Below are positions 6,904 to 13,864 of a DNA stretch of 13,864 bases, one piece after another (the stretch's first letter is position 1; every line of letters starts with the position of its first letter). The translations under genes and the position numbers were made by a program. The notes under the pieces were generated by a model, which ran no database searches, was not told the DNA's origin, and saw only the letters and a list, made by a program, of their open reading frames with translations. Source of the stretch: an uncultured Planctomycetaceae bacterium (GTDB lineage Bacteria; Planctomycetota; Planctomycetia; Planctomycetales; Planctomycetaceae); assembly GCA_903823545.1 (NCBI GenBank), contig CAIJTL010001156.1, positions 1 through 13,864 on the forward strand, read 5' to 3'.

Positions 6904-8382
6904 ATGATGCCGATTGTTCGCATCGTGTCAGTCGTTGCTGCGATAGCGATTGTTGCGGGATGGTTCTTCTCGCTTAGTGAGCCAACCGCCGCAGACGTGC
7001 TGGCTGTCGAACGAACCGTGGTTCCACAGGGCATCCCGGCTGATTCAACGAAGCCCTTATTCGTGGGGGCTGCAGGATGTTCCGCTGCGAGTTGCCATGG
7101 CGGACGAGAAATCCTTGGTGGCGAATACACTCACTGGGCCACTCACGATTCCGCTCATCGACGCGCCTATAACGTCTTGTTGTCGGACGTCTCTCGAACC
7201 ATGGCGACCAAGTTGGGAATCGTCGCGGCTCACAAAGAGACTCGTTGCTTGGCCTGTCATTCGATGGATGCCGGGGCAACGAATTCGGATTCGACTGTGG
7301 CCGTTCATGCGGCGTCCGTTCACGGGCCGCGCTTCGCAATCGAATTTGGAGTTGCTTGTGAAAGCTGCCACGGAGCCGCGGGACAGTGGCTTGCGCGACA
7401 CACAGAGCGATCTTGGAAAAACCTTTCCGATCATCAAAAGTCAGAGTTTGGATTCCGCAATCTGAGATCGTTGGCCGAGCGAGCAGACGCGTGCATCGCG
7501 TGTCATGTTGGATCGCCACGAGCAACGGTCGATCACGATTTGATTGCTGCCGGACATCCCCGTTTGAATTTCGAACTTTCTGCTTATCACGCGATGTTGC
7601 CAAAACATTGGAATGAATCTGCGGCACTGCGGCAGCAGCCCGATCAGGAGTTGAAGCTTTGGATGCTGGGCCAAGTCAATTCTGCAAAAGCCGTCGCTGA
7701 CATTGCTTTCAATCGTGCGGAAGCAGAGATGTCGGCGAAGCGCGAGCCAGGTCTTTCGCAACACGTCATTCCGGATCTCGCGGAGTTTGATTGCCATGCG
7801 TGTCACCATGACCTCGCCGAAAGAACTTGGCGAGGCCGGCTCTTTGCGAGCAAAAACATCGGCGAGCCACAGTGGGGTTCGTGGTCGATCGCTCCCGCAA
7901 CATGGTTGGCTCGACAATCGAAACCTGTGCTGAAATTGGACTTGTCTGCGGCAGCAAACTCGCTGAGCCAGTGGACCCAGTTGATGCAGAACTCGAAGTT
8001 GCGCGGCGTTCAAGCGAGTGAACTGGCAACGGTTGCTGGCAAAACGCGAACTGATTTGTCGGCGTGGTCTCGAATGCTGGAGTCTTCCCATTGCGATGCC
8101 GATCAGGCCCAACTTTTTTTACGGCAGTTGCTCGCGACTGAGTCTGACGCGGCTTTCGCCATCACTTGGGAAGGCCAGACACAACGGTATCTCGCACTCA
8201 TTGCCGCACATCAATCACTGCGTGACCTCAGCTTCGACACATCGGCTTCACCTTCACAATCAGTGTCAGCTAACTCGTTGACCGAATTGCAGAAACTCTT
8301 GAAGTTCCCGCTTGGGTTTGCGACGCCACGCGACTACCGGGCTGAGGAAGTCCAGCAGATATTCCAGCGACTACAACAATAA
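6904..8382 (+). CDS. Membrane-anchored pentaheme cytochrome c (cytochrome c554-like)
   Basis: From the ATG at 6904 the product is 492 residues. A hydrophobic segment (4-23) would anchor it or export it to the periplasm, where c-type haem is attached. Haem-binding sites in order are C59-SAAS-C64-H65 (a CX4CH motif), C115-LA-CH, C152-ES-CH, C197-IA-CH and C297-HA-CH. GEYTHW (73-78), DSAHRRAY (82-89) and DHDLIAAGHPRLNFELSAYH (210-229) supply further histidines that may be axial ligands. This arrangement is typical of cytochrome c554-related multiheme proteins common in planctomycetes, which carry electrons in the periplasm. The haem-free C-terminal 190 residues look helical. The ATG at 6904 is preferred because GAGGTG lies just upstream and the signal anchor then begins at once; frames open from 6820 would add 28 unlikely residues. 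No partner oxidoreductase is adjacent, so the electron donor and acceptor are unknown. Confidence 0.87.
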   Translation: MMPIVRIVSVVAAIAIVAGWFFSLSEPTAADVLAVERTVVPQGIPADSTKPLFVGAAGCSAASCHGGREILGGEYTHWATHDSAHRRAYNVLLSDVSRTMATKLGIVAAHKETRCLACHSMDAGATNSDSTVAVHAASVHGPRFAIEFGVACESCHGAAGQWLARHTERSWKNLSDHQKSEFGFRNLRSLAERADACIACHVGSPRATVDHDLIAAGHPRLNFELSAYHAMLPKHWNESAALRQQPDQELKLWMLGQVNSAKAVADIAFNRAEAEMSAKREPGLSQHVIPDLAEFDCHACHHDLAERTWRGRLFASKNIGEPQWGSWSIAPATWLARQSKPVLKLDLSAAANSLSQWTQLMQNSKLRGVQASELATVAGKTRTDLSAWSRMLESSHCDADQAQLFLRQLLATESDAAFAITWEGQTQRYLALIAAHQSLRDLSFDTSASPSQSVSANSLTELQKLLKFPLGFATPRDYRAEEVQQIFQRLQQ

Positions 8383-8405
8383 GGCGATCACACAAAGGCC
8401 TTATT
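8378..8405. terminator. Hairpin shared by two convergent stop codons
   Basis: A perfect 8-bp stem AATAAGGC (8378-8385) / GCCTTATT (8398-8405) encloses a 12-nt loop. The TAA of the cytochrome gene (8380-8382) lies in one arm and the TAA of the GT39 gene (8403-8401) in the other. It could slow polymerase from both sides, but the stem is only moderately GC-rich and no long T-run follows, so terminator function is inferred. Confidence 0.45.
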
Positions 8406-10086
8406 GGTGGCCGGTTCCGGTCTGCGATGTGGTAGCAACCGCAGGAGTTCTCTGGCGCAAGCGAACGCAAGCCAGTAACGGCTCGCGAGATTCATGTGGG
8501 TTCGGCGGCATCTGAGCGAGTTCTTCCACTTCGCCGATCTGGGACAGGCTGGCGACATTTCGTTGTTCAACAAGAACCAATAATTCAGAACGCTCATGAA
8601 GCCGCCGACGGAGCACTTCCTCAGATTGCACGCGGCAAACGGGGTCTTGCAGGTAAAACGCCACAGGATTCATCCCTGGTAAGCCACCACTGAGTCCGTA
8701 CACGCAAACCGAATCGTCATGAAGCACTTCTCGGCGCAATTTTCGAGCGAAATCTGCGGTCGGCTGCCGACGATCTTGCATCCGCATGAACGACGGCGAC
8801 ACCAGCAGATAACATGTAATCAAGCCGGTGAGCACGGTCCAACCCATTGCCGACCATTTCTGTCGATGGCCCCACCAACAGGTCGTTAAGAACGTGGCGG
8901 TTAAGCCAATCGCCGCCAACTGAATGTCGCTTTGCACGACCGGCCAGCGCGGCGCCACACCCGCAAACACAAACGCCCCGACTGAAACAGATGCGATCGC
9001 GCCCATTAGCGGAACAAACTTCGGGATCGTGAGTACTCCGCGCCGCATCTTGGCCGCTAGCCAAGCCCATGATTGACAGGCCAGCAAAGTGACCGGCGGC
9101 ATGGCCGCCAACAAATAATTGTCATGCTTATCCGGCGAGAGCCAAGCAATCCCCAGGTCCACCACCAACCAGGTCCAGATAAACCGCTCGCGCCCGTCCG
9201 CTTGAGACCAAGCCCGACTCAGGCTGCTGGGCGCGGCAATGAGTGCGTTGAACGTCCAAGGGGTCGTGAGCGTGAGAATGCTCGGCAGATAATACCACCA
9301 AGGAGAACGCCCCCATTCACCCAATTGCCGACCGATCGTTTCTGACTTCCAGACCGACATGGCTTCTGGCAGTTGTTGCCAAACAAGCCACGGCCAAATC
9401 ACTACGCAGCCAATGACGACGAGGATTCCTATTGGATTGAACAAGTCGAGGAAATTGTCCCAGCGACGCTGAATCGTCCAATAAACCATGGCCGGACCAA
9501 GCACCATCGCTGGCCCATAGTGGAACTTGCACAACCAGGACAATCCGAGCAAGGACAAGATTCCTAGCCAACGGAGACGTCGTTTCGATGCAGCTTCTTG
9601 ATCCGGTTGAGTCGCCACTAAGAATAATGAGGCGGCGATAGTCAGGCACAAAAACATGTCGATCTCTGCGTGGCGACCATAATTGAGAACCCAGATTGAG
9701 GTTGCCTGAATCAACGCCGCACCGAAAGCGGCTTCGCGTCCGTACCAGCGAGCGGCCCAATAGCTCATCAAGGCCAGCAAGCTCAGCGCCGCAAAGACCG
9801 AATGCAATCGAACCACGAATTCATCGAATGATCCCAAGACCCATCCGTTGATCGCAATGAGCCAATAAACCACTGGCGGCTTCTGCAATCGAGGGACCGT
9901 CGCATAGCGAGGCACAATCCAGTCACCTGTATTAACCATCTCACGAGCAGGGACCGCCGCGACAGCTTCATGAGTTCCTAGAGTTCGCTCCCCACCCAAC
10001 GCGAAGGTCAGCAGCACAACGGCAAACGCCAACAGCAGCGTCCAAGCCAGCATCGGCGGGATTCGGAATTGTTCGGAGTATTTCAT
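8401..10086 (-). CDS. GT39/ArnT-like integral membrane glycosyltransferase
   Basis: This 561-residue polytopic protein has many hydrophobic segments, the first at about 12-31. The first extracytoplasmic loop reads GTHEAVAAVPAREMVNTGDW followed by IVPRYATVPRLQKPPVVYW (37-75), the signature of GT-C enzymes related to PMT (GT39) and ArnT (GT83). These use polyprenyl-phosphate sugars as donors and glycosylate lipid A, proteins or other envelope acceptors on the outer face of the membrane. Further family features are GRHAEIDMFLCL near 137-148 and SPDKHDNYLLAAMPP after residue 300. The soluble tail from about 440 contains SVCVYGLSGGLPGMNPVAFYL, typical of the C-terminal domain. The usual D-E pair of loop 1 reads H39-E40. 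The start ATG at 10086 lacks a strong Shine-Dalgarno. It lies about 250 bp downstream of the deacetylase gene on the same strand, so it may extend that operon. Confidence 0.85.
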   Translation of the reverse strand: MKYSEQFRIPPMLAWTLLLAFAVVLLTFALGGERTLGTHEAVAAVPAREMVNTGDWIVPRYATVPRLQKPPVVYWLIAINGWVLGSFDEFVVRLHSVFAALSLLALMSYWAARWYGREAAFGAALIQATSIWVLNYGRHAEIDMFLCLTIAASLFLVATQPDQEAASKRRLRWLGILSLLGLSWLCKFHYGPAMVLGPAMVYWTIQRRWDNFLDLFNPIGILVVIGCVVIWPWLVWQQLPEAMSVWKSETIGRQLGEWGRSPWWYYLPSILTLTTPWTFNALIAAPSSLSRAWSQADGRERFIWTWLVVDLGIAWLSPDKHDNYLLAAMPPVTLLACQSWAWLAAKMRRGVLTIPKFVPLMGAIASVSVGAFVFAGVAPRWPVVQSDIQLAAIGLTATFLTTCWWGHRQKWSAMGWTVLTGLITCYLLVSPSFMRMQDRRQPTADFARKLRREVLHDDSVCVYGLSGGLPGMNPVAFYLQDPVCRVQSEEVLRRRLHERSELLVLVEQRNVASLSQIGEVEELAQMPPNPHESREPLLACVRLRQRTPAVATTSQTGTGHQ

Positions 10087-10275
10087 AAGCGAGTGTCATC
10101 GCAGATAAAGAGGGTGTATCGAGAGGTCAGCGGGATGTAGGTTGAACCTTCAAAGCAGGTCAAGATCGCTCGCGATACCAGTTGTGACTCGGTCTACGTT
10201 GTATTCGGAGATCGGCCACATCGGGGGTCCGAGACACACGCAACCGATTCAGCGAATTCAATTCCAAACGATTTT

Positions 10276-10352
10276 GAACTGCAGAGGACGCTGAGATCGC
10301 AAAGAAAACCTCAGAACTGAAACCTCTGCGATCTCAGCGTTCTCTGCGGTTC
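10276..10352. repeat. Palindromic repeat, copy 2, overlapping the end of the deacetylase gene
   Basis: The arm 10276-10305 pairs with 10323-10352 at 26 of 30 positions. The core GCAGAGGACGCTGAGATCGC resembles the arm of copy 1 at 1398-1424 (GCAGAGGCGCAGAGTTCGC), so both belong to one dispersed family. The right arm covers the last codons and the stop (10336-10334) of the YdjC-like gene. In its transcript it would form a long hairpin at the stop codon. Confidence 0.8.
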
Positions 10353-11344
10353 AATACTTTCACATTTGGGAGAGACTGCAGTCGTCCCAGCCGCAGTTGC
10401 TTCTGGAGAAGCTCGTCGCGAAGTGTGGGGCAGCAGAGCCATGTCAGCTCGTGGTTTCGTAACTTGGCCAAAGGGTCGAACCACGCTGACTCCAGCCGTG
10501 CAGGCTCAAGTAACTCAGAATCAACGTTTGACGAAGTCGACGCTCCTTCTGGATTCGTACCTGGATGCAACCCGATTTCCGTCGTTCCCCCTTGAATGGC
10601 TCGGCTCAAGAAGAGCGAGAGTGTTTCTCGATCGACTCGGCCAGCATGGGCAGTCCCGAAGAATCGGTCTGGAAACGCGGCACGAGTGGCCTGCATGCGG
10701 CGGCGAAAATTTGTGGCGAAACAGCGTTTGATGAACGCCAGACTCCAGGCAGATGCTTGACCTCGGAACTTCACTGTCTGGCACAATGCTGGTTCACAGG
10801 CGACCCGAATCACCGGAATCGAATAACGCTGCAACAGGCTCGGAATGATCGTGGCGATCTTCGGAATGAGTTCGACGTATTGATGCCCATTGAGATGCGT
10901 CGGCTGAATGCCGCGATTGCACATCCATTCGATTTGGGTTTCAAACTCGAATGACACTGCCTTGAGCGTACTCGCGTTGGCAAACATCAATCGTCGAAAA
11001 ACGGTTCCAATTCCAGGGAAAATGCCATCGCGGTTAAGCAACGCAGTTGGATATCGATCCCCGGTTAACGGCCGACCTTGCGTTAAGTTGAGATGGATGC
11101 CGAGATCAAACGGTAACGGCGGCTCACCCAGTTCTCGCCGAATGCCGAGTGAAGGCAACGTTGAGTTTCCGTATTCCGTCAACAGTTGCCGCCATTCAGA
11201 ACAAGCCAGTTCGGCTGCGGGCGCGTTCGCCAACAACGATGTGCTCGTCAACAGCCCTTCTCGGAATGCCTGCACGATTCCTCGATTGACTGCTTCGTTC
11301 ATACCGAAGTCGTCGGCATGCAGCACAATGGTTCCGTTCGCCAT
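10334..11344 (-). CDS. YdjC/ChbG/HpnK-family carbohydrate deacetylase
   Basis: From the ATG at 11344 the product is 336 residues. The opening IVLHADDFGMNEAVNRGIV (6-24) carries the catalytic and metal-binding Asp pair (Asp11, Asp12) of the YdjC family. Further ligands are His84 in LGIHLNLTQGRPL, His150 and His154 in THLNGHQYVE, and His260 in TEIGLHPG. Family members are metal-dependent deacetylases acting on N-acetylated sugars: ChbG on diacetylchitobiose, HpnK on N-acetylglucosaminyl hopanoids. The frame can start at a TTG (11362) overlapping the TGA of the upstream GT2 gene, but ATG 11344 places the start eight residues before the ADDFG motif as in relatives, leaving a 14-nt gap. Close spacing implies translation from the GT2 transcript and a glycolipid or lipid-linked sugar as substrate. 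The last five residues (NRRER) are encoded by a palindromic repeat. Confidence 0.88.
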   Translation of the reverse strand: MANGTIVLHADDFGMNEAVNRGIVQAFREGLLTSTSLLANAPAAELACSEWRQLLTEYGNSTLPSLGIRRELGEPPLPFDLGIHLNLTQGRPLTGDRYPTALLNRDGIFPGIGTVFRRLMFANASTLKAVSFEFETQIEWMCNRGIQPTHLNGHQYVELIPKIATIIPSLLQRYSIPVIRVACEPALCQTVKFRGQASAWSLAFIKRCFATNFRRRMQATRAAFPDRFFGTAHAGRVDRETLSLFLSRAIQGGTTEIGLHPGTNPEGASTSSNVDSELLEPARLESAWFDPLAKLRNHELTWLCCPTLRDELLQKQLRLGRLQSLPNVKVLNRRER

Positions 11345-11358
11345 CACGGTCAGTTGCC

Positions 11359-12207
11359 TCAAGCAGCTTTGCGAATTGTGGACGTCGACGAACCAATGTC
11401 TGACGCAGTCACATCAGCATCTCGGAGTCGATATTCGCCACTCAGCGCGCGTATGCGAACGCGAAGCACGTCCAACAACATCGGAATCGCATTGCGTGTG
11501 AGCGAAATCGTCGTGGCGTATTCGTTGATGAGTGTCACTGGAACTTTGCGAAAAGGAAGTTGCAACAAATGCGTGAGATAGACGACCTCGGCATCGAACG
11601 CGAAACCATCCACCGTCGTTCGCGAACAGATCAATTGCGCCGCGTGATGACTGAAGACCTTTAACCCGCATTGCGTGTCGTTGCACTGACGCGACACAAG
11701 CTGGGTCACAATGCTGCGGAAAACAAATGAGGCAACGGTTCGGAGCACGCGACGCTCAATGAGGCACTCGGCCCCTTCGACGTTGCGACTTCCGAACACA
11801 ACCGCACAACGTCGCTCTTCAATTTCTTCAAACGCACTTCGCAGGGCCGCGAGATCGTAAGGCAAGTCGGCATCGGTAAAGGCGACGATGCGACCTTTTG
11901 ATGCCAGCATTCCGCGCCGAACCGCCGATCCTTTGCCACCGTTGGGCTGACAGATTGTGGAAAACCGACGACCAAAATCTGAAGACAACTTGGCGGTCTT
12001 GTCCGTGCTTCCGTCGTCAACGACGAGGACGCGGTAGTCGATGCCCCATTCGTCGAGGAACTTCTTGGCATCAATCAGCGTTCTTGGCAATCGAGACTCT
12101 TCGTTGTAGGCAGGAATCACCAACGTGAGATCGTGGTCAACAACTGGAAAGAACTGCTCCCTTCCAATGATGGCCATGCCGCCATTCGCCATTGACGCTC
12201 GATTCAT
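11359..12207 (-). CDS. GT2 glycosyltransferase, dolichyl/polyprenyl-phosphate glucosyltransferase (ALG5-like)
   Basis: This 282-residue protein has no evident membrane span. Motifs in order are LTLVIPAYNEESRLPRTL (27-44), VLVVDDGSTDKT (60-71), QPNGGKGSAVRRGM (87-100), FTDADLPY (110-117) with the DxD metal site, DTQCGLKVF (177-185) and GFAFDAEVVYL (201-211). DTQCG-K-F and the F-D-E segment are characteristic of the DPM1/ALG5 branch of GT2, which moves a sugar from a nucleotide donor to a polyprenyl phosphate on the cytosolic face. The sugar is not predictable. The ATG at 12207 is preceded by AAGGAG nine bases upstream, which supports it over in-frame ATGs at 12192 and 12177. It heads a minus-strand transcript that continues into the YdjC-like deacetylase and perhaps the GT39 gene. 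Its promoter must lie in or beside the large palindrome upstream. Confidence 0.88.
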   Translation of the reverse strand: MNRASMANGGMAIIGREQFFPVVDHDLTLVIPAYNEESRLPRTLIDAKKFLDEWGIDYRVLVVDDGSTDKTAKLSSDFGRRFSTICQPNGGKGSAVRRGMLASKGRIVAFTDADLPYDLAALRSAFEEIEERRCAVVFGSRNVEGAECLIERRVLRTVASFVFRSIVTQLVSRQCNDTQCGLKVFSHHAAQLICSRTTVDGFAFDAEVVYLTHLLQLPFRKVPVTLINEYATTISLTRNAIPMLLDVLRVRIRALSGEYRLRDADVTASDIGSSTSTIRKAA

Positions 12208-12355
12208 TCCCCAAGACTCCTTGCCAAGCTGCGTTCCATCCCTGAAGTCCGATGGACGATAGGCGAATTTGAGAAGATGCGCCTACAGCAAGTGAAACGG
12301 GCGAAAAAGCCTGGGCGTGCCAGTTTTCGCACAGCAAGAAGAAGTGGTTGCCCAC

Positions 12356-12663
12356 ACTCACCCGAAGCGCGAGTTTTGAAGTTGCGATGTTTGTTGTCTT
12401 CGCCCCGAAGAGGCCTCGGAAACCAACCTAGGGCAAGCGACCAACGGGAGCGCCGCCCTAGGAAAACAGGACAAATTATGTTGTGCCCTAAAGGGGCACT
12501 GGAAGTCATCGAAAACTCCGGTGCCCCTTCAGGGCACAAGACCCACGGACATCATTTCCCAGGGCGGCGCTCGCATTCGCTCGCTTGCCCTGGGCTAATT
12601 TCCAAAACCCCTTCGGGGAAATGACCGAAGGGCGCAACTTCAAAACTGGCGCTTCGGGTTAGT
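12356..12663. repeat. 308-bp nested inverted repeat (possible MITE-like or structured RNA element)
   Basis: The whole segment folds back on itself. The outer ends 12356-12386 and 12633-12663 match as reverse complements at 29 of 31 positions (core ACCCGAAGCGC). Next, arm A (12427-12462) pairs with A' (12558-12594), sharing GGGCAAGCGA and GAGCGCCGCCC. Inside, arm B (12483-12502) pairs with B' (12518-12537) at 18 of 20. The central loop is 15 nt. A, B, A' and B' are each partly self-palindromic (GGGCAAG...GCCC, GTGCCCTAAAGGGGCAC), so alternative multi-hairpin folds exist. No coding function is evident. It lies in the 587-bp gap between the divergent GT2 and GT87 genes. Confidence 0.85.
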
Positions 12664-12794
12664 TTGTCGCGGCTCATACCGAAACGAATAACTGGTTTGC
12701 CCTGGCGAAAAAGCACAAATTGACCCGTTCCGCAGCTTGTTCTAGGCTCCATTCTGCAAACAGTCGGTCAACGCCATCGAGCAAGGTCAAACTT

Positions 12795-13864
12795 ATGTCA
12801 GAGGAATCTGCGGTCGCTTCACGGTGTCGAATTGCGGCGTGGATTCTGTGGTTGATGTTTGTCGCTGCCGTGTCGTTCTCTGTTTATGCCGATCCAGAAC
12901 GCTCGGTGACGCAGGCTTACCGGCAAGGTGTCGAACGATGGTTTAACGGGGAACCGCTCTACAACGGAAAAGGGTCGGGCTTCATTTACTTCCCGCAAGC
13001 GGCCTTAACCTTCGCACCGTTTACTTTGTTTCCCGAATCGCTCGGTGAGGTGTTCTGGCGTTGGACGACCGTTGGTTTGTTCGCGCTGGGAGTCGCCCGG
13101 TTGACGCGGCTGGCTGGAGGTGACGGGGCAAGGTTTCTCGTTGTCGCGCTCGTCGCCACAGCCTTGGCGTGGAGCGGTGCTCGGAACGGTCAGGCCACAC
13201 TGCCTCTTGCTGGGTTGCTGATGCTCGCAGTCGGAGACATCAGCGAAGAACGTTGGTGGCGAGCGACTTGGTTGCTCATCCTCGCGTTGTCGTGCAAACC
13301 TTTGGCCATCGTGCTGATGTTGTTGGTGGGTGCAATACACCGGCAATTGATCTGGAGATTGTCTGTCGGATTGCTGGTGATGTTATTGGTTCCGTTTGCA
13401 ACACAGCGATACGACTATGTTGTCAGTCAGTATTCAGCATGTTTAGACATGTTGCGAGCGGTGAATCACTTGGGCGAAACCGGCTATTGGGCACAACTCT
13501 TCGGACTTCTCAAAGTTGTCGGTTGGGACGTCCCTTCGGTGATCCAGCATGGCACTCGGCTCATCGCGGCATTGGCAACGTTACTGGCTTGCTGGTGGGC
13601 CGCTCGCTGTCTGACTCCAAAACGATTTTGCTTTTATGTCTACGCTTTCAGTGCGTGTTACCTCATGTTGTTTAACTCGCGAACGGAAGCGAATACCTAT
13701 GCAATGGTGGCTCCGGTTTATGGAATCGTGGTTGCCGAAGCATGGCTAGACCGACGGAGTAATTTCGTGGTCTGGATGCTCGATGTGATGATCATTGGAA
13801 CGCTGGGCTGCTATGAATTGGGAAAACTCATCACTCCCCCCCCCCAAGCGATCTGGCTCTCACC
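12795..13864 (+). CDS. GT87-like (DUF2029) integral membrane glycosyltransferase, 3' end outside window
   Basis: The frame from ATG 12795 is open to the window edge, giving 356 residues so far with many hydrophobic segments, the first at about 13-31 (IAAWILWLMFVAAVSFSVY). Landmarks are GVERWFNGEPLYN (46-58), FIYFPQAALTFAPFTLFP (63-80), WSGARNGQATLPLAGLLML near 125-143, and CKPLAIVLMLLVG near 165-178. This pattern (W-x-G-x-x-LY near the first loop, Y-x-P-x-x-x-x-x-x-P, then N-G-Q and K-P) is typical of GT87 polyprenyl-phosphomannose-dependent mannosyltransferases and related DUF2029 proteins. AAGGT lies just upstream of the ATG. The gene is divergent from the GT2 gene, with the large palindrome between them. 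A run of ten C falls at 13836-13845. Acceptor and donor sugar are unknown. Confidence 0.8.
   Translation, partial: MSEESAVASRCRIAAWILWLMFVAAVSFSVYADPERSVTQAYRQGVERWFNGEPLYNGKGSGFIYFPQAALTFAPFTLFPESLGEVFWRWTTVGLFALGVARLTRLAGGDGARFLVVALVATALAWSGARNGQATLPLAGLLMLAVGDISEERWWRATWLLILALSCKPLAIVLMLLVGAIHRQLIWRLSVGLLVMLLVPFATQRYDYVVSQYSACLDMLRAVNHLGETGYWAQLFGLLKVVGWDVPSVIQHGTRLIAALATLLACWWAARCLTPKRFCFYVYAFSACYLMLFNSRTEANTYAMVAPVYGIVVAEAWLDRRSNFVVWMLDVMIIGTLGCYELGKLITPPPQAIWLS

Noticed and set aside
12277..12624. Plus-strand open frame of 115 codons inside the palindrome
   Set aside because: Its sequence follows the inverted repeat, and the basic, low-complexity translation is a by-product of the repeat.
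12300..12714. 11-bp direct repeat GGCGAAAAAGC at 12300-12310 and 12704-12714, as possible target duplication of the palindrome
   Set aside because: The copies lie about 45 bp outside the ends of the inverted repeat, so they do not fit a target-site duplication; probably chance.

Overview
The window looks like chromosomal DNA of a member of the Planctomycetota. The 5' edge carries the end of a DUF1501 protein, a family greatly expanded in that phylum. The rest has a loosely packed layout: one isolated flagellar switch gene, a large pentaheme cytochrome, several GT-C membrane glycosyltransferases, and long dispersed palindromes between genes. No rRNA, tRNA or CRISPR array was seen. Assignments rest on motif reading without database searches.

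Layout. (1) 1-264 (+) is the C-terminus of a DUF1501 protein. It converges on a minus-strand group: SGNH-fold protein (4098-2887), proA (2802-1543) and a fliM-like gene (1270-323). A palindromic repeat lies between proA and fliM. (2) 4300-5436 (+) is an ATP-grasp protein of unknown substrate, divergent from the SGNH gene. (3) 5437-6903 is a gene-poor scar. It holds a probably truncated hypothetical gene (minus) and two oppositely oriented, frame-broken pieces of IS110-family transposase. (4) 6904-8382 (+) is a membrane-anchored pentaheme cytochrome c. It converges on a GT39/ArnT-like glycosyltransferase (10086-8401, minus), and both stop codons sit in one hairpin. (5) 12207-10334 (minus) is a tight pair: a GT2 polyprenyl-phosphate glycosyltransferase followed by a YdjC/HpnK-like deacetylase. 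(6) 12356-12663 is a 308-bp nested palindrome. (7) 12795 to the right edge (+) is a GT87-like integral membrane glycosyltransferase, cut by the window end and carrying a run of ten C.

How the genes may work together. GT2, YdjC deacetylase and GT39 run in one direction. They resemble the logic of making a lipid-linked sugar in the cytosol, deacetylating it, and transferring it outside the membrane, as in the ArnC/ArnD/ArnT route. The GT87-like gene is divergent from them and could contribute to the same envelope glycoconjugate. This is inference from family roles and gene order. The strongest candidates for something undescribed are this glycan cassette, the SGNH-fold protein lacking its catalytic residues, the 308-bp nested palindrome, and the smaller palindrome family, one copy of which supplies a gene's last codons and stop.
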